Assembly: GCA_903850505.1 (NCBI GenBank)
Contig: CAINLT010000196.1
Location: 1-57,432, forward strand
Direction: 5' to 3'
Source of the DNA: an uncultured Myxococcales bacterium
Lineage (GTDB): Bacteria; Myxococcota_A; UBA9042
DNA length: 57,432 nt
Of the stretch, positions 26,744 through 36,610 are shown in pieces. The notes beneath the pieces were generated by a model that did not search any database, was not told the DNA's origin, and saw nothing but the letters and a program-made list of their open reading frames with translations. The first letter of the stretch is position 1. Each line of letters begins with the position of its first letter. The position numbers and the translations under genes were made by a program.

Positions 26744-27340
26744 CTACGGCGCGGTCGGCGTCGGCGTTTCAGCCGGGTCAGGCGGCCGACGTTCCGGCGG
26801 CGGGGACAGCGACAGCTCCACCAACTGCTCGCCATCGCGGGCCAGCGCCACGACGCGCCATTGTCCAGCCTTCAGCGCCACTTTCCGCACGCGACTCGTC
26901 AACTCCGCCGGCACGCGCGTGTCCACCGCAAGCACCAGCCGATTCGGCTCCAACCCCGCGCGGTCGCGGTAGTCCTGGGCCGCCATGCGCAGCGTCGTCG
27001 TAATGGCCTCGTCGGAGTCCAGACGCTCGTCGCGCGCCTCGCGGTCGAGGATCTTCAGCGCGTGCTCGTCCAACCGGGCGACAAAGTTCTTGTCGACTTC
27101 AAAACCCGGCAGACGGCGGTAGGGCAACATCTCCATGGCCGGCAGGATCGTGCCGCCGCGGCGGTCGGCGAGCTGGATGTCCAGCGCGCGCTCGATCGGC
27201 AAACGGTTTGGATCGTCGGCTTTGGTCGTACCCGCATCGATCGCGGCGGGCGGCAACTGCGGCGGCGGGCCTTCGCATCCCTTGGCGCACGCGGTGAGCG
27301 CCAGCAGCGGCGCGATGAACTGCAAGTGAAAAAGTCTCAT
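26744..27340 (-). CDS. Putative lipoprotein, unknown function
   Basis: MRLFHLQFIAPLLALTACAKGCEG signal; start overlaps the stop of the upstream gene (ATGA). Confidence 0.7.
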   Translation of the reverse strand: MRLFHLQFIAPLLALTACAKGCEGPPPQLPPAAIDAGTTKADDPNRLPIERALDIQLADRRGGTILPAMEMLPYRRLPGFEVDKNFVARLDEHALKILDREARDERLDSDEAITTTLRMAAQDYRDRAGLEPNRLVLAVDTRVPAELTSRVRKVALKAGQWRVVALARDGEQLVELSLSPPPERRPPDPAETPTPTAP

Positions 27341-28017
27341 TTGGCCAACCAGGAAAACGCCAAGGGCGCGGGAAAGAATGTGGGAAGGGACGGGGCGAAT
27401 GTTTGCACCGGAAAGCCGCGGCAGGTGCCGGCATGCGGCGCGCATTTGCCGTCGACGCCGTCAGCGACCGTGCCTCCGCAGCTGACGAGCGACGCCGGTT
27501 TGTAGGCTTCAATGCGGTACCACTGGTCCTGATAGACAAAAGCGTAGGCGGGGCCGCTGATTGGCTCGTCGGTTCCCGCGTAGTAGCCCGCGACAGCGAC
27601 GCCGGTGCACGTGGTGTCCGTCACGCCGATGCGCGGGGCGATGACCTTGCCCGATGACATTTGCAGGCTGAAGAACACGCCGGCCTTGGGCGAGTAAACG
27701 ACGATGCCGTCGCGCAGGATGTCCAGCGTGCCGGCTGCCGAGAGCGCAGGGTGGCCGCGGCCGACGAGTACGCCGATCGGCTGGCCCGCGGCGTCGATGA
27801 CCCACAGGCCGCCGCCAGCGTTGGCGTTGGCAACCGCGACGTCCGCCGCGTCCGCCGCATTGTCGGCATCGACGTCGTTGCTCCCCTGCGCATCGGGATC
27901 GCCGACGCCCACAGCCGCGGCGTCCGCGCCCACTGTCACGGGTTCAACCGCATCGCCGATCGGTGCACGGCTGCATGCGGTCGCGGCAATCATCACAGCC
28001 CAAATCCAGCGCATCAC
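27337..28017 (-). CDS. Putative lipoprotein, unknown function
   Basis: MMRWIWAVMIAATACSRAPIGDAVEPVTVG; translationally overlapped with both neighbours. Confidence 0.7.
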   Translation of the reverse strand: MMRWIWAVMIAATACSRAPIGDAVEPVTVGADAAAVGVGDPDAQGSNDVDADNAADAADVAVANANAGGGLWVIDAAGQPIGVLVGRGHPALSAAGTLDILRDGIVVYSPKAGVFFSLQMSSGKVIAPRIGVTDTTCTGVAVAGYYAGTDEPISGPAYAFVYQDQWYRIEAYKPASLVSCGGTVADGVDGKCAPHAGTCRGFPVQTFAPSLPTFFPAPLAFSWLAK

Positions 28018-28622
28018 AGCAGTTCCTCCGGTCGCAGTTTCTTGTGCGGCGCCAGCTCCGGCAGCGCGGCCTTTTCCGGTGCCACCGGCTGCGGCAACTC
28101 CGCGTGCGTCGGCCGTTCAGCGTGCTGCGGCAGTTCGGCATGCTTCTGGGGCATTTCCGCCGCCCACGCGTCGTCCGGACCTTGGGACTTCTTCAGCGCC
28201 ATCGCCTGCGACCGACCGCGCGGCTGTTGGCGTTCCTGACGGAACCAGCGCGGCATCAACCTGTGTTCCGGCGACATGCCGGGCGCCGGATGGCCAATGG
28301 CCTTGGCCAGCGCCAGCACCGTCGTCTCGTCCAGCGCGCCGGTCTGCGGCAGCCCCGCCTGCGACTGGAACCGCCGCACCGCCATCTGCGTCGTGCCGCC
28401 CAGGACGCCATCCAGCGGCAGGCGCAGCCCCAGCACGACGGACAGCGCCGCCTGCGCCCACTTCACCAGCCGTTGCGGGTCATGCTGCGGCTTGGGTTGC
28501 ATCGCCTCGGGATGCACCGGCGGCTCGTGCGGCGCGGGCTCCTTGGCGTGCTCATCGTGCCGGGCGGACAAGTCCGCGACCAACCGCTTGCGCATCTTTG
28601 CTGAGGTCACATCCAAGCGCAT
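28014..28622 (-). CDS. Peptidoglycan-binding (PG_binding_1-like) domain protein
   Basis: LRLPLDGVLGGTTQMAVRRFQSQAGLPQTGALDETTVLALAKAIG. Confidence 0.75.
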   Translation of the reverse strand: MRLDVTSAKMRKRLVADLSARHDEHAKEPAPHEPPVHPEAMQPKPQHDPQRLVKWAQAALSVVLGLRLPLDGVLGGTTQMAVRRFQSQAGLPQTGALDETTVLALAKAIGHPAPGMSPEHRLMPRWFRQERQQPRGRSQAMALKKSQGPDDAWAAEMPQKHAELPQHAERPTHAELPQPVAPEKAALPELAPHKKLRPEELL

Positions 28623-28673
28623 CGTGTCTCCCGGGGCCAAGCATAGCCGCGCCAAGGCCAGCCGCAAAGCAGG

Positions 28674-29111
28674 TTATGCCAGCGCCGGCTCAGCGTGGGC
28701 CCCTTCCAGGAAGCGCTGCAAGATGACCGCGGCGGCGAACTTGTCCACCTGCGTCCGTCGCTTCGCGGCCTTCATGCCCAGCATCCGCAGCTCCGCGTGC
28801 GCGACCGTCGTCGTGTCCGCCTCATCAACAAGCCACACCGGGCGCGTCTGTGCCGCCGCCAGCGCCGCGGCAAACTGCCGACACAGCCGCGCCGACCCCG
28901 CCTCCGCGTCCTGCTCCATCGGCAGGCCCACCACAAGCGCCTGCACTTTCAGCCGATCGCACAACGGCAGCAACTGGGCGATGTCCCGCCGCGTCCCCAG
29001 CCGCGCAACGACGCTGTGCGGCAGCGCCAGCGGTGTGCCCGCCTCGCTCACCGCCAGGCCCATCCGGGCGCGGCCGAGGTCAATCGCCAAAAACACGCCG
29101 TTGCGCTGCAT
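28674..29111 (-). CDS. ruvX: Putative pre-16S rRNA nuclease / RuvX (YqgF)
   Basis: AIDLGRARMGLAVSEAGTPLALPHSVV; VVGLPMEQDAEAG; WLVDEADTTTVAHAEL; DKFAAAVILQRFLE. Confidence 0.85.
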   Translation of the reverse strand: MQRNGVFLAIDLGRARMGLAVSEAGTPLALPHSVVARLGTRRDIAQLLPLCDRLKVQALVVGLPMEQDAEAGSARLCRQFAAALAAAQTRPVWLVDEADTTTVAHAELRMLGMKAAKRRTQVDKFAAAVILQRFLEGAHAEPALA

Positions 29112-29177
29112 CTTCCCCTGTGTTTGCGTGGACGCAGTCGTCCCCGCGCTGTATCCTGCCGGTCCCGGAGCCAAACC

Positions 29178-29441
29178 ATGCCAGTCCCCGTCACAATCTA
29201 TCGCACCCAAGTCTGCCCCTACTGCGTGATGGCCAAACGCATGTTTGACCGCCTCAAGGTGGCTTATACGGAAGTCTACCTCGACGACAAGCATGAGCTG
29301 CGCAATGAACTCTCGCGCAAGTTCAACTGGCAGACGGTGCCGATGATCGTCGTGGGCGAAAAGTTCGTCGGCGGCTACACCGACGTCGCCGAACTGGAAC
29401 GCAACGGCAAGCTGGCGCGCATGCTGCAAGGAGACGCGTGA
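29178..29441 (+). CDS. Glutaredoxin
   Basis: MPVPVTIYRTQVCPYCVMAKRMFDRL...WQTVPMIVVGEKFVGGYTDVAELER; CPYC active site. Confidence 0.93.
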   Translation: MPVPVTIYRTQVCPYCVMAKRMFDRLKVAYTEVYLDDKHELRNELSRKFNWQTVPMIVVGEKFVGGYTDVAELERNGKLARMLQGDA

Positions 29442-29854
29442 AGCGATTTTGCCTGACGGCGCTCCTGCTCATGATCGCAGCCTGCAGCGGCGCCGGCAAG
29501 GCGAGCACGCTCAAGACGGACGTCGCGGATTTCGCTCGCTACATGCGCTGGGGCATGATCGAGAAGGCCGCCGACCTGGTGCCATCGGCGCGGCGCATCT
29601 CGTTCATCACGCAGAAGCGGTCGGCGCAGGCCAACATGATGATCCACGAGTACGACATCCGCGCCGTTGAACCGGACGCCACCGGGGAACACGCGCGGGT
29701 GCTGGTGCAGGCGACCTGGAGCCGACCGAACGACCCGGTCATGCGCACGGAGCTGATGGAGCAGAAGTGGGAATGGACCGAGCGCCATTGGCAGATGGTC
29801 GAGCAGAAACCGGTGGAGACGCAGGCCCCGACGACGCCGGATGAGGGCCTGTAA
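29438..29854 (+). CDS. Small lipoprotein, unknown function
   Basis: GTGA overlap with the glutaredoxin stop; MKRFCLTALLLMIAACSGAG lipobox. Confidence 0.8.
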   Translation: MKRFCLTALLLMIAACSGAGKASTLKTDVADFARYMRWGMIEKAADLVPSARRISFITQKRSAQANMMIHEYDIRAVEPDATGEHARVLVQATWSRPNDPVMRTELMEQKWEWTERHWQMVEQKPVETQAPTTPDEGL

Positions 29855-29932
29855 GCGCCCCGCGCCCTGTAACCCGCGCGTTCGCTGTGCTACACTCTTC
29901 GCCCCGACCGCCTGCGGCCGCTGCTGGGTGCC

Positions 29933-31141
29933 ATGTCCGCGCAAATCCCCATCATCGTACAGAAGTTTGGCGGATCGTCCGTGGCTGACGTCGCCGGGAT
30001 TCGCCGCGTCGCCGCGCACGTGGTCGCTACGCGCCGCGCTGGGCATCGCGTGGTCGTCGTCGTGTCGGCGATGGGCAAGACCACGGATTCGCTGGTGCAA
30101 CTCGCGCATGAACTGACGCCGACGCCGGATCGCCGGGAGCTGGACATGCTGCTGACGGCGGGCGAACGCATCGCGATGGCGATCCTGGCGATGGCGATTC
30201 GCGACCTCGGCGAGCCGGCGACGTCCTTGACGGGCAGCCAATGCGGCATCATCACCAACGACGCACCGGGCGGCGCGCGGATCGTTGAAGTCAGGCCGTT
30301 CCGCGTGCAGGACGCGCTGGACGCCGGGCAAATCGTCATCGTCGCGGGCTTCCAGGGCGTGTCGTGGAAAAAAGAAGTGACGACGCTCGGCCGCGGTGGC
30401 TCGGACACGACGGCGGTGGCGCTGGCCGCGGCGCTTTCCGCTGAGGCGTGCGAGATCTATTCCGATGTGGACGGCGTCTATAGCGCTGACCCGCGCAAGG
30501 TGCCGGATGCCCGCCGCCTGGAGACGCTGGGCCACGACGAGATGCTGGCGATGGCGCGCGCAGGAGCCAAAGTGTTGGGCGCAGATGCGGTCGCGTGGGC
30601 GCGCTTGCACGACGTCGCGTTGTACGCGCGGGCGTCGGACGGTCGGCCGGGCGAGACGGTCGTGCGCCTCAATCCGCCCGCCGATCGGCCGTGGATCGCG
30701 GCCGTGACGCAGCGGCCGCATTGCGCGCTGTTGAACTGGCGCGGCGACGTGCCGAACCTGCCGTCCGTGTTGCAGGCGTCGGCCGTGCCGCCGATCCTCA
30801 GCTTGAGCTTGCCGGACCAAACGCTCCTGCTCATCGGGCGCGACGTGGCCGATGCGGTTGACCCGCATTTTGCCCGCCTCATCGACCGCCTGCGCGCCCT
30901 GCCCGACGCACAGCAGCACGCGCCGACGCTGTTGGAAGGAACGCTGGTGTCGATTGTGGGCCCCGCCGTCGGGCGGGAGTGCGACCTCGTATCGCCATTT
31001 CGCGACGCGCTTGCGCCGTTTCTCACACCGCAGACCCCGGTGCTGGCCCATGGCCTGACGCTTTCGTGTCTCCTGCCGCCTGATCAAGCTGACGCCGCCG
31101 TGGCCGCCTTGCACGCAGCATTTCTCGGCGGTGCGGCATGA
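29933..31141 (+). CDS. lysC: Aspartate kinase
   Basis: [75 protein letters not shown]. Confidence 0.93.
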   Translation: MSAQIPIIVQKFGGSSVADVAGIRRVAAHVVATRRAGHRVVVVVSAMGKTTDSLVQLAHELTPTPDRRELDMLLTAGERIAMAILAMAIRDLGEPATSLTGSQCGIITNDAPGGARIVEVRPFRVQDALDAGQIVIVAGFQGVSWKKEVTTLGRGGSDTTAVALAAALSAEACEIYSDVDGVYSADPRKVPDARRLETLGHDEMLAMARAGAKVLGADAVAWARLHDVALYARASDGRPGETVVRLNPPADRPWIAAVTQRPHCALLNWRGDVPNLPSVLQASAVPPILSLSLPDQTLLLIGRDVADAVDPHFARLIDRLRALPDAQQHAPTLLEGTLVSIVGPAVGRECDLVSPFRDALAPFLTPQTPVLAHGLTLSCLLPPDQADAAVAALHAAFLGGAA

Positions 31142-31935
31142 TCCGTGTTCTTTGCCTGACCCTTTGCCTGCTCGCTTGCGCGTGCAGCAGCGCGCAAACC
31201 CAGCTCCCCGTCAACGGTCCGCAGACCGCCGACGAAGTGCTGAACCGGGCCCTGTCCCGGCCTTTGCCCACGACCGCCCAGGGCATGGCGCGTCTCGATG
31301 CCTACCTGAAAGGCGAGCGGCGGTCGGTCGATCTCATCGTGATCCTGGCCATGCCCAACGCGGTGCAGATGCAGGCGGTGTCGCCCACGCTGGACATGCT
31401 CGCGGTCATGGCCACCGACGGCAAGCGCTTCGCATCCTTTGAGCGCGGGGGCGACAAATGCATGGTCGGCGATGCGTGCCCGCGCAACATGGCGCGGCTG
31501 GTGCCGATCGCGCTCTCGCCAGAGCAGTTGACCCCGGCGCTCCTGGGGCGGCCGCCGATCCTGGATTTGCCCGAGAAGCGGCTGGAATGGGACAGCAAGC
31601 GCGAACTGTACAACGTCACGCTGGGCCTGGACGCCGGGACGCATCAGCAGATCTTCGTTTCGCCCAAGGATTTTCGTATCGTGGGGACCGTGCTGTTCGA
31701 CAAGACCGAGCGGGTCGCGTCGATCGAGTACGTCGGCGGCGACCGCATGCCGGACACGCTGCGCTACAAGGCCAAGGACGTGGACGTGAGCATCTCAGCC
31801 AAGAAACCCTTTGATCTGGATTTGCCCGCAGATGCCGAATCATTTGCGCTGGCGTGCCCGGATGGCATGCTGCGGCAAGAGATGCCGTGCGTGGACGAGA
31901 CACCGCCAACCGGGAGCAGGCCAACAAACCCGTGA
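31138..31935 (+). CDS. Lipoprotein (LolA/LolB-like or DUF4292-like fold suspected)
   Basis: ATGA overlap with the upstream stop; [20 protein letters not shown]; beta-rich [42 protein letters not shown]. Confidence 0.75.
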   Translation: MIRVLCLTLCLLACACSSAQTQLPVNGPQTADEVLNRALSRPLPTTAQGMARLDAYLKGERRSVDLIVILAMPNAVQMQAVSPTLDMLAVMATDGKRFASFERGGDKCMVGDACPRNMARLVPIALSPEQLTPALLGRPPILDLPEKRLEWDSKRELYNVTLGLDAGTHQQIFVSPKDFRIVGTVLFDKTERVASIEYVGGDRMPDTLRYKAKDVDVSISAKKPFDLDLPADAESFALACPDGMLRQEMPCVDETPPTGSRPTNP

Positions 31936-32624
31936 ATCAGCCACTTTTCATCGTTTTTGAAGGTACTGACGGGTCGGGGACGACGACCCAGGGCGACCTG
32001 TTGACGGCAGCGCTCAAGCGTTCTGGCCGCACGGTCCTGCGCACGGCGGAGCCCACGGACGGCGACGTCGGCGTGATGATTCGCAACGTGCTGCGCGCGC
32101 GAACGGAGCACCCGCTGGACCCGGCGGCCGTGGCGCTGCTGTTTGCCGCGGATCGCGTGGACCACTGCGCGCGGATCATCGGTCCGGCGTTGGCGCGCAA
32201 CGAGGCGGTGATCTGCGATCGCTACCTCGCGTCGTCGCTGACGTTCCAGGTCGTGGACGGCGATGGCCGCATCACGCCCAAGTGGATCTGTGAGATCAAC
32301 AAGGAAGCGCTCAAGCCAGACCTGACGATCCTGCTGGACCTGCCGGTCACGGACGCGATGACGCGGATCCACCACCGCGGCAAGCCGCGCGAGCGCTTTG
32401 AGGTCGCGGAGACGCTGGAGCACGTGCGCGCGCGGTACCGCGAGGTGTTTCGCGAGGCGCCGGAGCGGCTTGGGCGGAGCTTGGTGCTGGATGCCAGTCG
32501 CAGCCGCGAGGCGATCGCGTATGATGTCCTCTCTGCGGTGTTGCAGATTGTCCAGGAACGGGCGCAGGCCGCGCTGGAAAGCGGCGCGGGCGACCGGCAA
32601 GTCGGCCATGAGGCGTCGCGATGA
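31932..32624 (+). CDS. tmk: Thymidylate kinase
   Basis: GTG start; LFIVFEGTDGSGTTTQGDLLTAAL; LFAADRVDHCARII; VICDRYLASSLTFQ. Confidence 0.93.
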   Translation: MNQPLFIVFEGTDGSGTTTQGDLLTAALKRSGRTVLRTAEPTDGDVGVMIRNVLRARTEHPLDPAAVALLFAADRVDHCARIIGPALARNEAVICDRYLASSLTFQVVDGDGRITPKWICEINKEALKPDLTILLDLPVTDAMTRIHHRGKPRERFEVAETLEHVRARYREVFREAPERLGRSLVLDASRSREAIAYDVLSAVLQIVQERAQAALESGAGDRQVGHEASR

Positions 32625-34627
32625 CTGACCCCAAGACCCCGCAACAGGCGACGATGCCGTATTCCGGCATCCCCGCGGGCGACGGCGAGACGCCGAACGC
32701 GGATGTCTCCGACGCGCCGACCGTGTACGGCGAGATGCGGCCGGTCACGCAAATGCCCAGGACGGCGCCGCCCAAGCCAGTGAGCGCGCAAAAGACTGTG
32801 GATGCGGAGACAATCGCCCGCGCGACGCCGGCCGATCCGACAATCACCGGCGACGACACGATGGCCGGAGCGAGCGAGTCCGGACCGCGCCCCGGTCTGC
32901 CAACGATGCCAACGCGGCTGGACGAGGAGAGCGAGGCGGACGAGCTGGGCGACCGCATCCGCGCGCACCTGGACGACGGCAACAAGCGCGAGCGCAAGGA
33001 CAAGCTGCTGGGCGAGCTGCTCGGCGGCCGGTTCCTGGTGCTGAAGAAGATTGGCGCGGGCGGCATGGGTGCCGTGTACCGCGCGCGTCAGGAAGGCATG
33101 GACCGCGACGTGGCGGTCAAGGTCCTGCTCGGCGACCTGACGGAAAACGACACAGTGCTGCGGCGGTTCACGCTGGAAGCGCTCGCGGTTTCGCGCCTCA
33201 AGCACCCTAATACGATTCAGATTTTTGACTACGGCACGACGCCGCAGGGCAATCCGTACATCGCGATGGAGATGCTGGAAGGCGCCACGCTGCACGACGT
33301 GCTGCGCAAGGAGCGGCCGCTGCCGATTCGCCGGGCGTTGCGCATCATGGCGCAGGTCGCCGCGTCGTTGGGCGAAGCGCACGGCAAGGGCATCGTGCAC
33401 CGCGATCTGAAGCCGGAAAACATCTTCCTGATCGACGTGTCCGGCAACCCGGACTTTGTCAAAGTGCTGGACTTTGGCGTGGCCAAGATGGCCGACTCCA
33501 AGGACGAGAAAGGCACGCTGACGCAAGCGGGCAGCATCTTTGGCACGCCGCGCTACATGAGCCCGGAACAGTGCTCGGCGCAACAGGTGGACCATCGCAG
33601 CGATCTGTACGCGCTCGGTGTGATCCTGTTTGAGATGGTGACGGGCGTGCCGCCGTTCAACTCCGACCAGCCGCTGACGCTGCTGCTGTCGCATGTGAAC
33701 GAGCCGCCGCCGCAGCCCTCCACGGTGGAGTTGGCGGGCAAAGATGGCGCGCCGCTGAAGCAGGTGATCCCGGCGGAGGTCGAGGACCTGATCCTGACGC
33801 TGCTGGAGAAGAATCCGGCTGACCGCGTGCAGACGTCCGAAGAGCTGTCCAAGGAATGCGTGAAGCTGGCCGACGCGCTGCCATCCGCGTTTGATGCGCG
33901 CGTGGGCGAAGCGGAGGCGGGCAATCTTGGCGTGCGGCTGCCGTCGATGCACACGATGAGCATGACCGCGCGGACGCTGCACATGGCGCCGGAGCAGGCG
34001 GGCTTGGCCGCGCCGCCGCCGAAACGGAAATCAAACGTGCTGCTGCCGATTGTCGTCGGGCTGGTGATGGCGACGGTCGCTGCGGTCGCGGTTGTTGCGA
34101 CGCAGAAACCGGAAGCGAAGGAGACGGTCCAGGCCGCCGCACCGCCGCCGGGCGTGGTGATTCCGCCGCCAGCGCAGCCGCTCAAGGAAGATGAAGTCAC
34201 GGCGACGTTGACGAGCCAGCCCCCGGGGGCGACCGTCCTGCGCGGGCAGGAGAACCTGGGCATGACCAATCTGACGATGACGCGCAAGAAGGACGCGCCG
34301 CCAGAAGTGGTGCAGCTGCTGCTGAAGGGCTACAAGCCGGTGGAAGTGACGCTGAATTTCAAACAGAATTTCATGCAGCACACGCAGATGATTGAAGAAG
34401 CAGCGCCGCCAGTCGCAGCGCCGCTGACCGCCGCGGGTCCGGCCAAGGCCAAAGCTGCGACAGTCCCCGGCGCGCCGGCGCTGAAAGTGGACGCGCCGAA
34501 GCTTGAGGCTCCCAAAGTCGACGCGCCCAAAGCCGAGCCCAAGGCGGAAACGCCCAAGGCCGAGCCGAAAGAAGAGAAAAAGGAAATCAAGAAGAAGAAG
34601 GAAGACCTGATCGACGACCTGCAATAG
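32621..34627 (+). CDS. Serine/threonine protein kinase with C-terminal TM and PEGA-like region
   Basis: GAGGMGAVYRARQEGMDRDVAVKVL; HRDLKPENIFLI; DFGVAKM; PRYMSPEQC; TM LLPIVVGLVMATVAAVAVVA; TLTSQPPGATVLRGQENLG. Confidence 0.95.
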   Translation: MTDPKTPQQATMPYSGIPAGDGETPNADVSDAPTVYGEMRPVTQMPRTAPPKPVSAQKTVDAETIARATPADPTITGDDTMAGASESGPRPGLPTMPTRLDEESEADELGDRIRAHLDDGNKRERKDKLLGELLGGRFLVLKKIGAGGMGAVYRARQEGMDRDVAVKVLLGDLTENDTVLRRFTLEALAVSRLKHPNTIQIFDYGTTPQGNPYIAMEMLEGATLHDVLRKERPLPIRRALRIMAQVAASLGEAHGKGIVHRDLKPENIFLIDVSGNPDFVKVLDFGVAKMADSKDEKGTLTQAGSIFGTPRYMSPEQCSAQQVDHRSDLYALGVILFEMVTGVPPFNSDQPLTLLLSHVNEPPPQPSTVELAGKDGAPLKQVIPAEVEDLILTLLEKNPADRVQTSEELSKECVKLADALPSAFDARVGEAEAGNLGVRLPSMHTMSMTARTLHMAPEQAGLAAPPPKRKSNVLLPIVVGLVMATVAAVAVVATQKPEAKETVQAAAPPPGVVIPPPAQPLKEDEVTATLTSQPPGATVLRGQENLGMTNLTMTRKKDAPPEVVQLLLKGYKPVEVTLNFKQNFMQHTQMIEEAAPPVAAPLTAAGPAKAKAATVPGAPALKVDAPKLEAPKVDAPKAEPKAETPKAEPKEEKKEIKKKKEDLIDDLQ

Positions 34628-34679
34628 CCGCAGCGCCCGCCGCCTCGCTTCCCCTCTCCGCCTCGCCACACGAGTGACC

Positions 34680-35696
34680 ATGCCTGCCAATCCCCCGACC
34701 GTCTCCCTTCAAGGCCGCGCCGTTTGCGTTACGGGCGCCGGCGGCTTCATTGGCAGCCATCTGTGCGAAGCGCTCGTGCAGGGCGGCGCCAAAGTCCGCG
34801 CGCTCGTGCACTACAACGGCCGCGGCGATCGCGGCATGCTGGAAGAGATTCCCGCCGAAATCGCCAAGGAAATTGAGGTTGTGGCCGGCGACATCCGCGA
34901 CCCGCACCACATGCTGCGGTTCTGCCAGGGCCAGGACACGATCTTCCACCTGGCGGCGCTGATCGCGATTCCGTGGAGCTACGAGGCGCCGCAGAACTAC
35001 GTGATGACCAACGTCGTCGGCACGCAGAATCTGCTGGAAGCGGCGCGGATCTGCGGCGCGCGGCGGATGGTGCACACCTCGACGAGTGAAGTGTACGGGA
35101 CGGCGCGCTACGTGCCGATCGACGAAGCGCACCCGCTGCAGGGCCAGTCGCCGTATTCGGCGTCCAAGATCGGCGCGGACAAGCTGGCGGAGAGCTACTT
35201 CCTGAGCTTCCAGACGCCCGTTGTGACGCTGCGGCCGTTCAATACGTACGGACCGCGGCAGTCGGCGCGCGCGGTGATTCCGACGATCGCCAGCCAGCTG
35301 CTGTCCAACCAGCCGGAGCTCCGCCTGGGCAGCCTGGACCCGGTGCGCGATTTGCTGTTCTGCCGCGACACGGCGCGCGCTTTTGTGTTGGCCGGGACGG
35401 TTGAGGGCATCGACGGCGCGACGGTCCACGTGGGCACCGGCGTAGGCGTGACGATCGGCGAACTGGCCGAGCGCATGATGGCGCTGTCCGGCCGCCACGT
35501 GCCGATTGTCACCGACGACGCGCGCGTGCGGCCGGCGGGCAGCGAGGTCATGCGGCTGTTGTGCAATCCAACGCTGGCCCGTGAGATGCTCGGCTTTGAA
35601 GCGCGCGTCTCGCTGGATGAGGGCCTCGCGGAGGTGCTGACGAGCGTGGCCGGGCGTCTGGACAAGTACCGCCGCGCCACCGAATACCAGAGGTAA
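34680..35696 (+). CDS. NAD-dependent epimerase/dehydratase (nucleotide-sugar type)
   Basis: VCVTGAGGFIGSHLCEALV; TSTSEVYGTARYVPI; YSASKIGADKLAESY; LRPFNTYGPRQSARAVIPTI. Confidence 0.93.
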   Translation: MPANPPTVSLQGRAVCVTGAGGFIGSHLCEALVQGGAKVRALVHYNGRGDRGMLEEIPAEIAKEIEVVAGDIRDPHHMLRFCQGQDTIFHLAALIAIPWSYEAPQNYVMTNVVGTQNLLEAARICGARRMVHTSTSEVYGTARYVPIDEAHPLQGQSPYSASKIGADKLAESYFLSFQTPVVTLRPFNTYGPRQSARAVIPTIASQLLSNQPELRLGSLDPVRDLLFCRDTARAFVLAGTVEGIDGATVHVGTGVGVTIGELAERMMALSGRHVPIVTDDARVRPAGSEVMRLLCNPTLAREMLGFEARVSLDEGLAEVLTSVAGRLDKYRRATEYQR

Positions 35697-35701
35697 CGAC
35701 A

Positions 35702-36586
35702 GTGACCGCGCAGCGCATGGAGACCCTGGAGTTTTGCCGCGCGGCGCGCGCTCGCGGCGAACTGGCGCTGGCGGTGACGGTGCTGGATGCGGCGATCGCG
35801 CAGATGACGGCCGAAGATGCCGCGACCTTGGCGAAACTCCTGCTGGAGCGCGCGGAATTGGCGCTAGCGGCGGGCGACGTGGCGACCGCGGACGATGCGG
35901 CGCGGCGCGCGGGGCCGTTGGCGCAAAAGGCGGAAGACCTGACGGTGATGGCGCAGGCCGCGTGGACGGTCGGCCAAGTGACGGCGCGCCAGGAGGACGC
36001 CGAGCGGACGCGCTACTGGCTGGGCCAAGCGGCGGAACTGGCGCTGCTGGCTGAGGCATGGCCGATCGCGCTGCGGGCGCAACGCGGGCTGGCCAACCTG
36101 ATGCAGGGCGCGGGCGACACGGCTGGCGCGGTGGCGCGGCTGAAGGCGCTCGCGGCGGACGCCGTGGTGCTGGAGCTGCCGATTGAGGCCGCGGCATGCC
36201 ATTTGGACCTCGCGCAACTGGCGTTGGCGCGCGACGATGGCCCGGCGACGCTGCATCACATGCAAGAAGTGCTGCGCGATCCGGACAGCCTGCCGCCGCT
36301 CCTGCGCGGGGAGGCCGGCTTGCTGCGTGTGCGGCTGCTCGTGGCGATTGGCGACGTGCCCGCGGCGGTGGCTGGCGTGGCGGAAGCGGTGGACTTGCTG
36401 CGGCTGTCCGGCGATCAGCGCAGCTTGGGTGCCGGGCTGCTGATCCAAGGGCAGTTGCTGCTGCTGGCGGATCGCGCCCAGGAAGCTGGCCGAGCGCTGG
36501 GCGAAGCGCTGGCGGTGACGGTGCGCGCTGGCCTGCCCGAGCGGGCGGTGGTGGAAGCGGTGATTGCGCGCATTCGCGGGGCGTAG
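35702..36586 (+). CDS. TPR-like alpha-helical repeat protein
   Basis: Ala/Leu-rich helical repeats (e.g. LLLERAELALAAGDVATADDAARRAGPLAQKAEDL); GTG start just after the epimerase stop. Confidence 0.7.
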   Translation: MTAQRMETLEFCRAARARGELALAVTVLDAAIAQMTAEDAATLAKLLLERAELALAAGDVATADDAARRAGPLAQKAEDLTVMAQAAWTVGQVTARQEDAERTRYWLGQAAELALLAEAWPIALRAQRGLANLMQGAGDTAGAVARLKALAADAVVLELPIEAAACHLDLAQLALARDDGPATLHHMQEVLRDPDSLPPLLRGEAGLLRVRLLVAIGDVPAAVAGVAEAVDLLRLSGDQRSLGAGLLIQGQLLLLADRAQEAGRALGEALAVTVRAGLPERAVVEAVIARIRGA

Positions 36587-36610
36587 TCCCACAAGGCAGC
36601 GGCAAACGGG

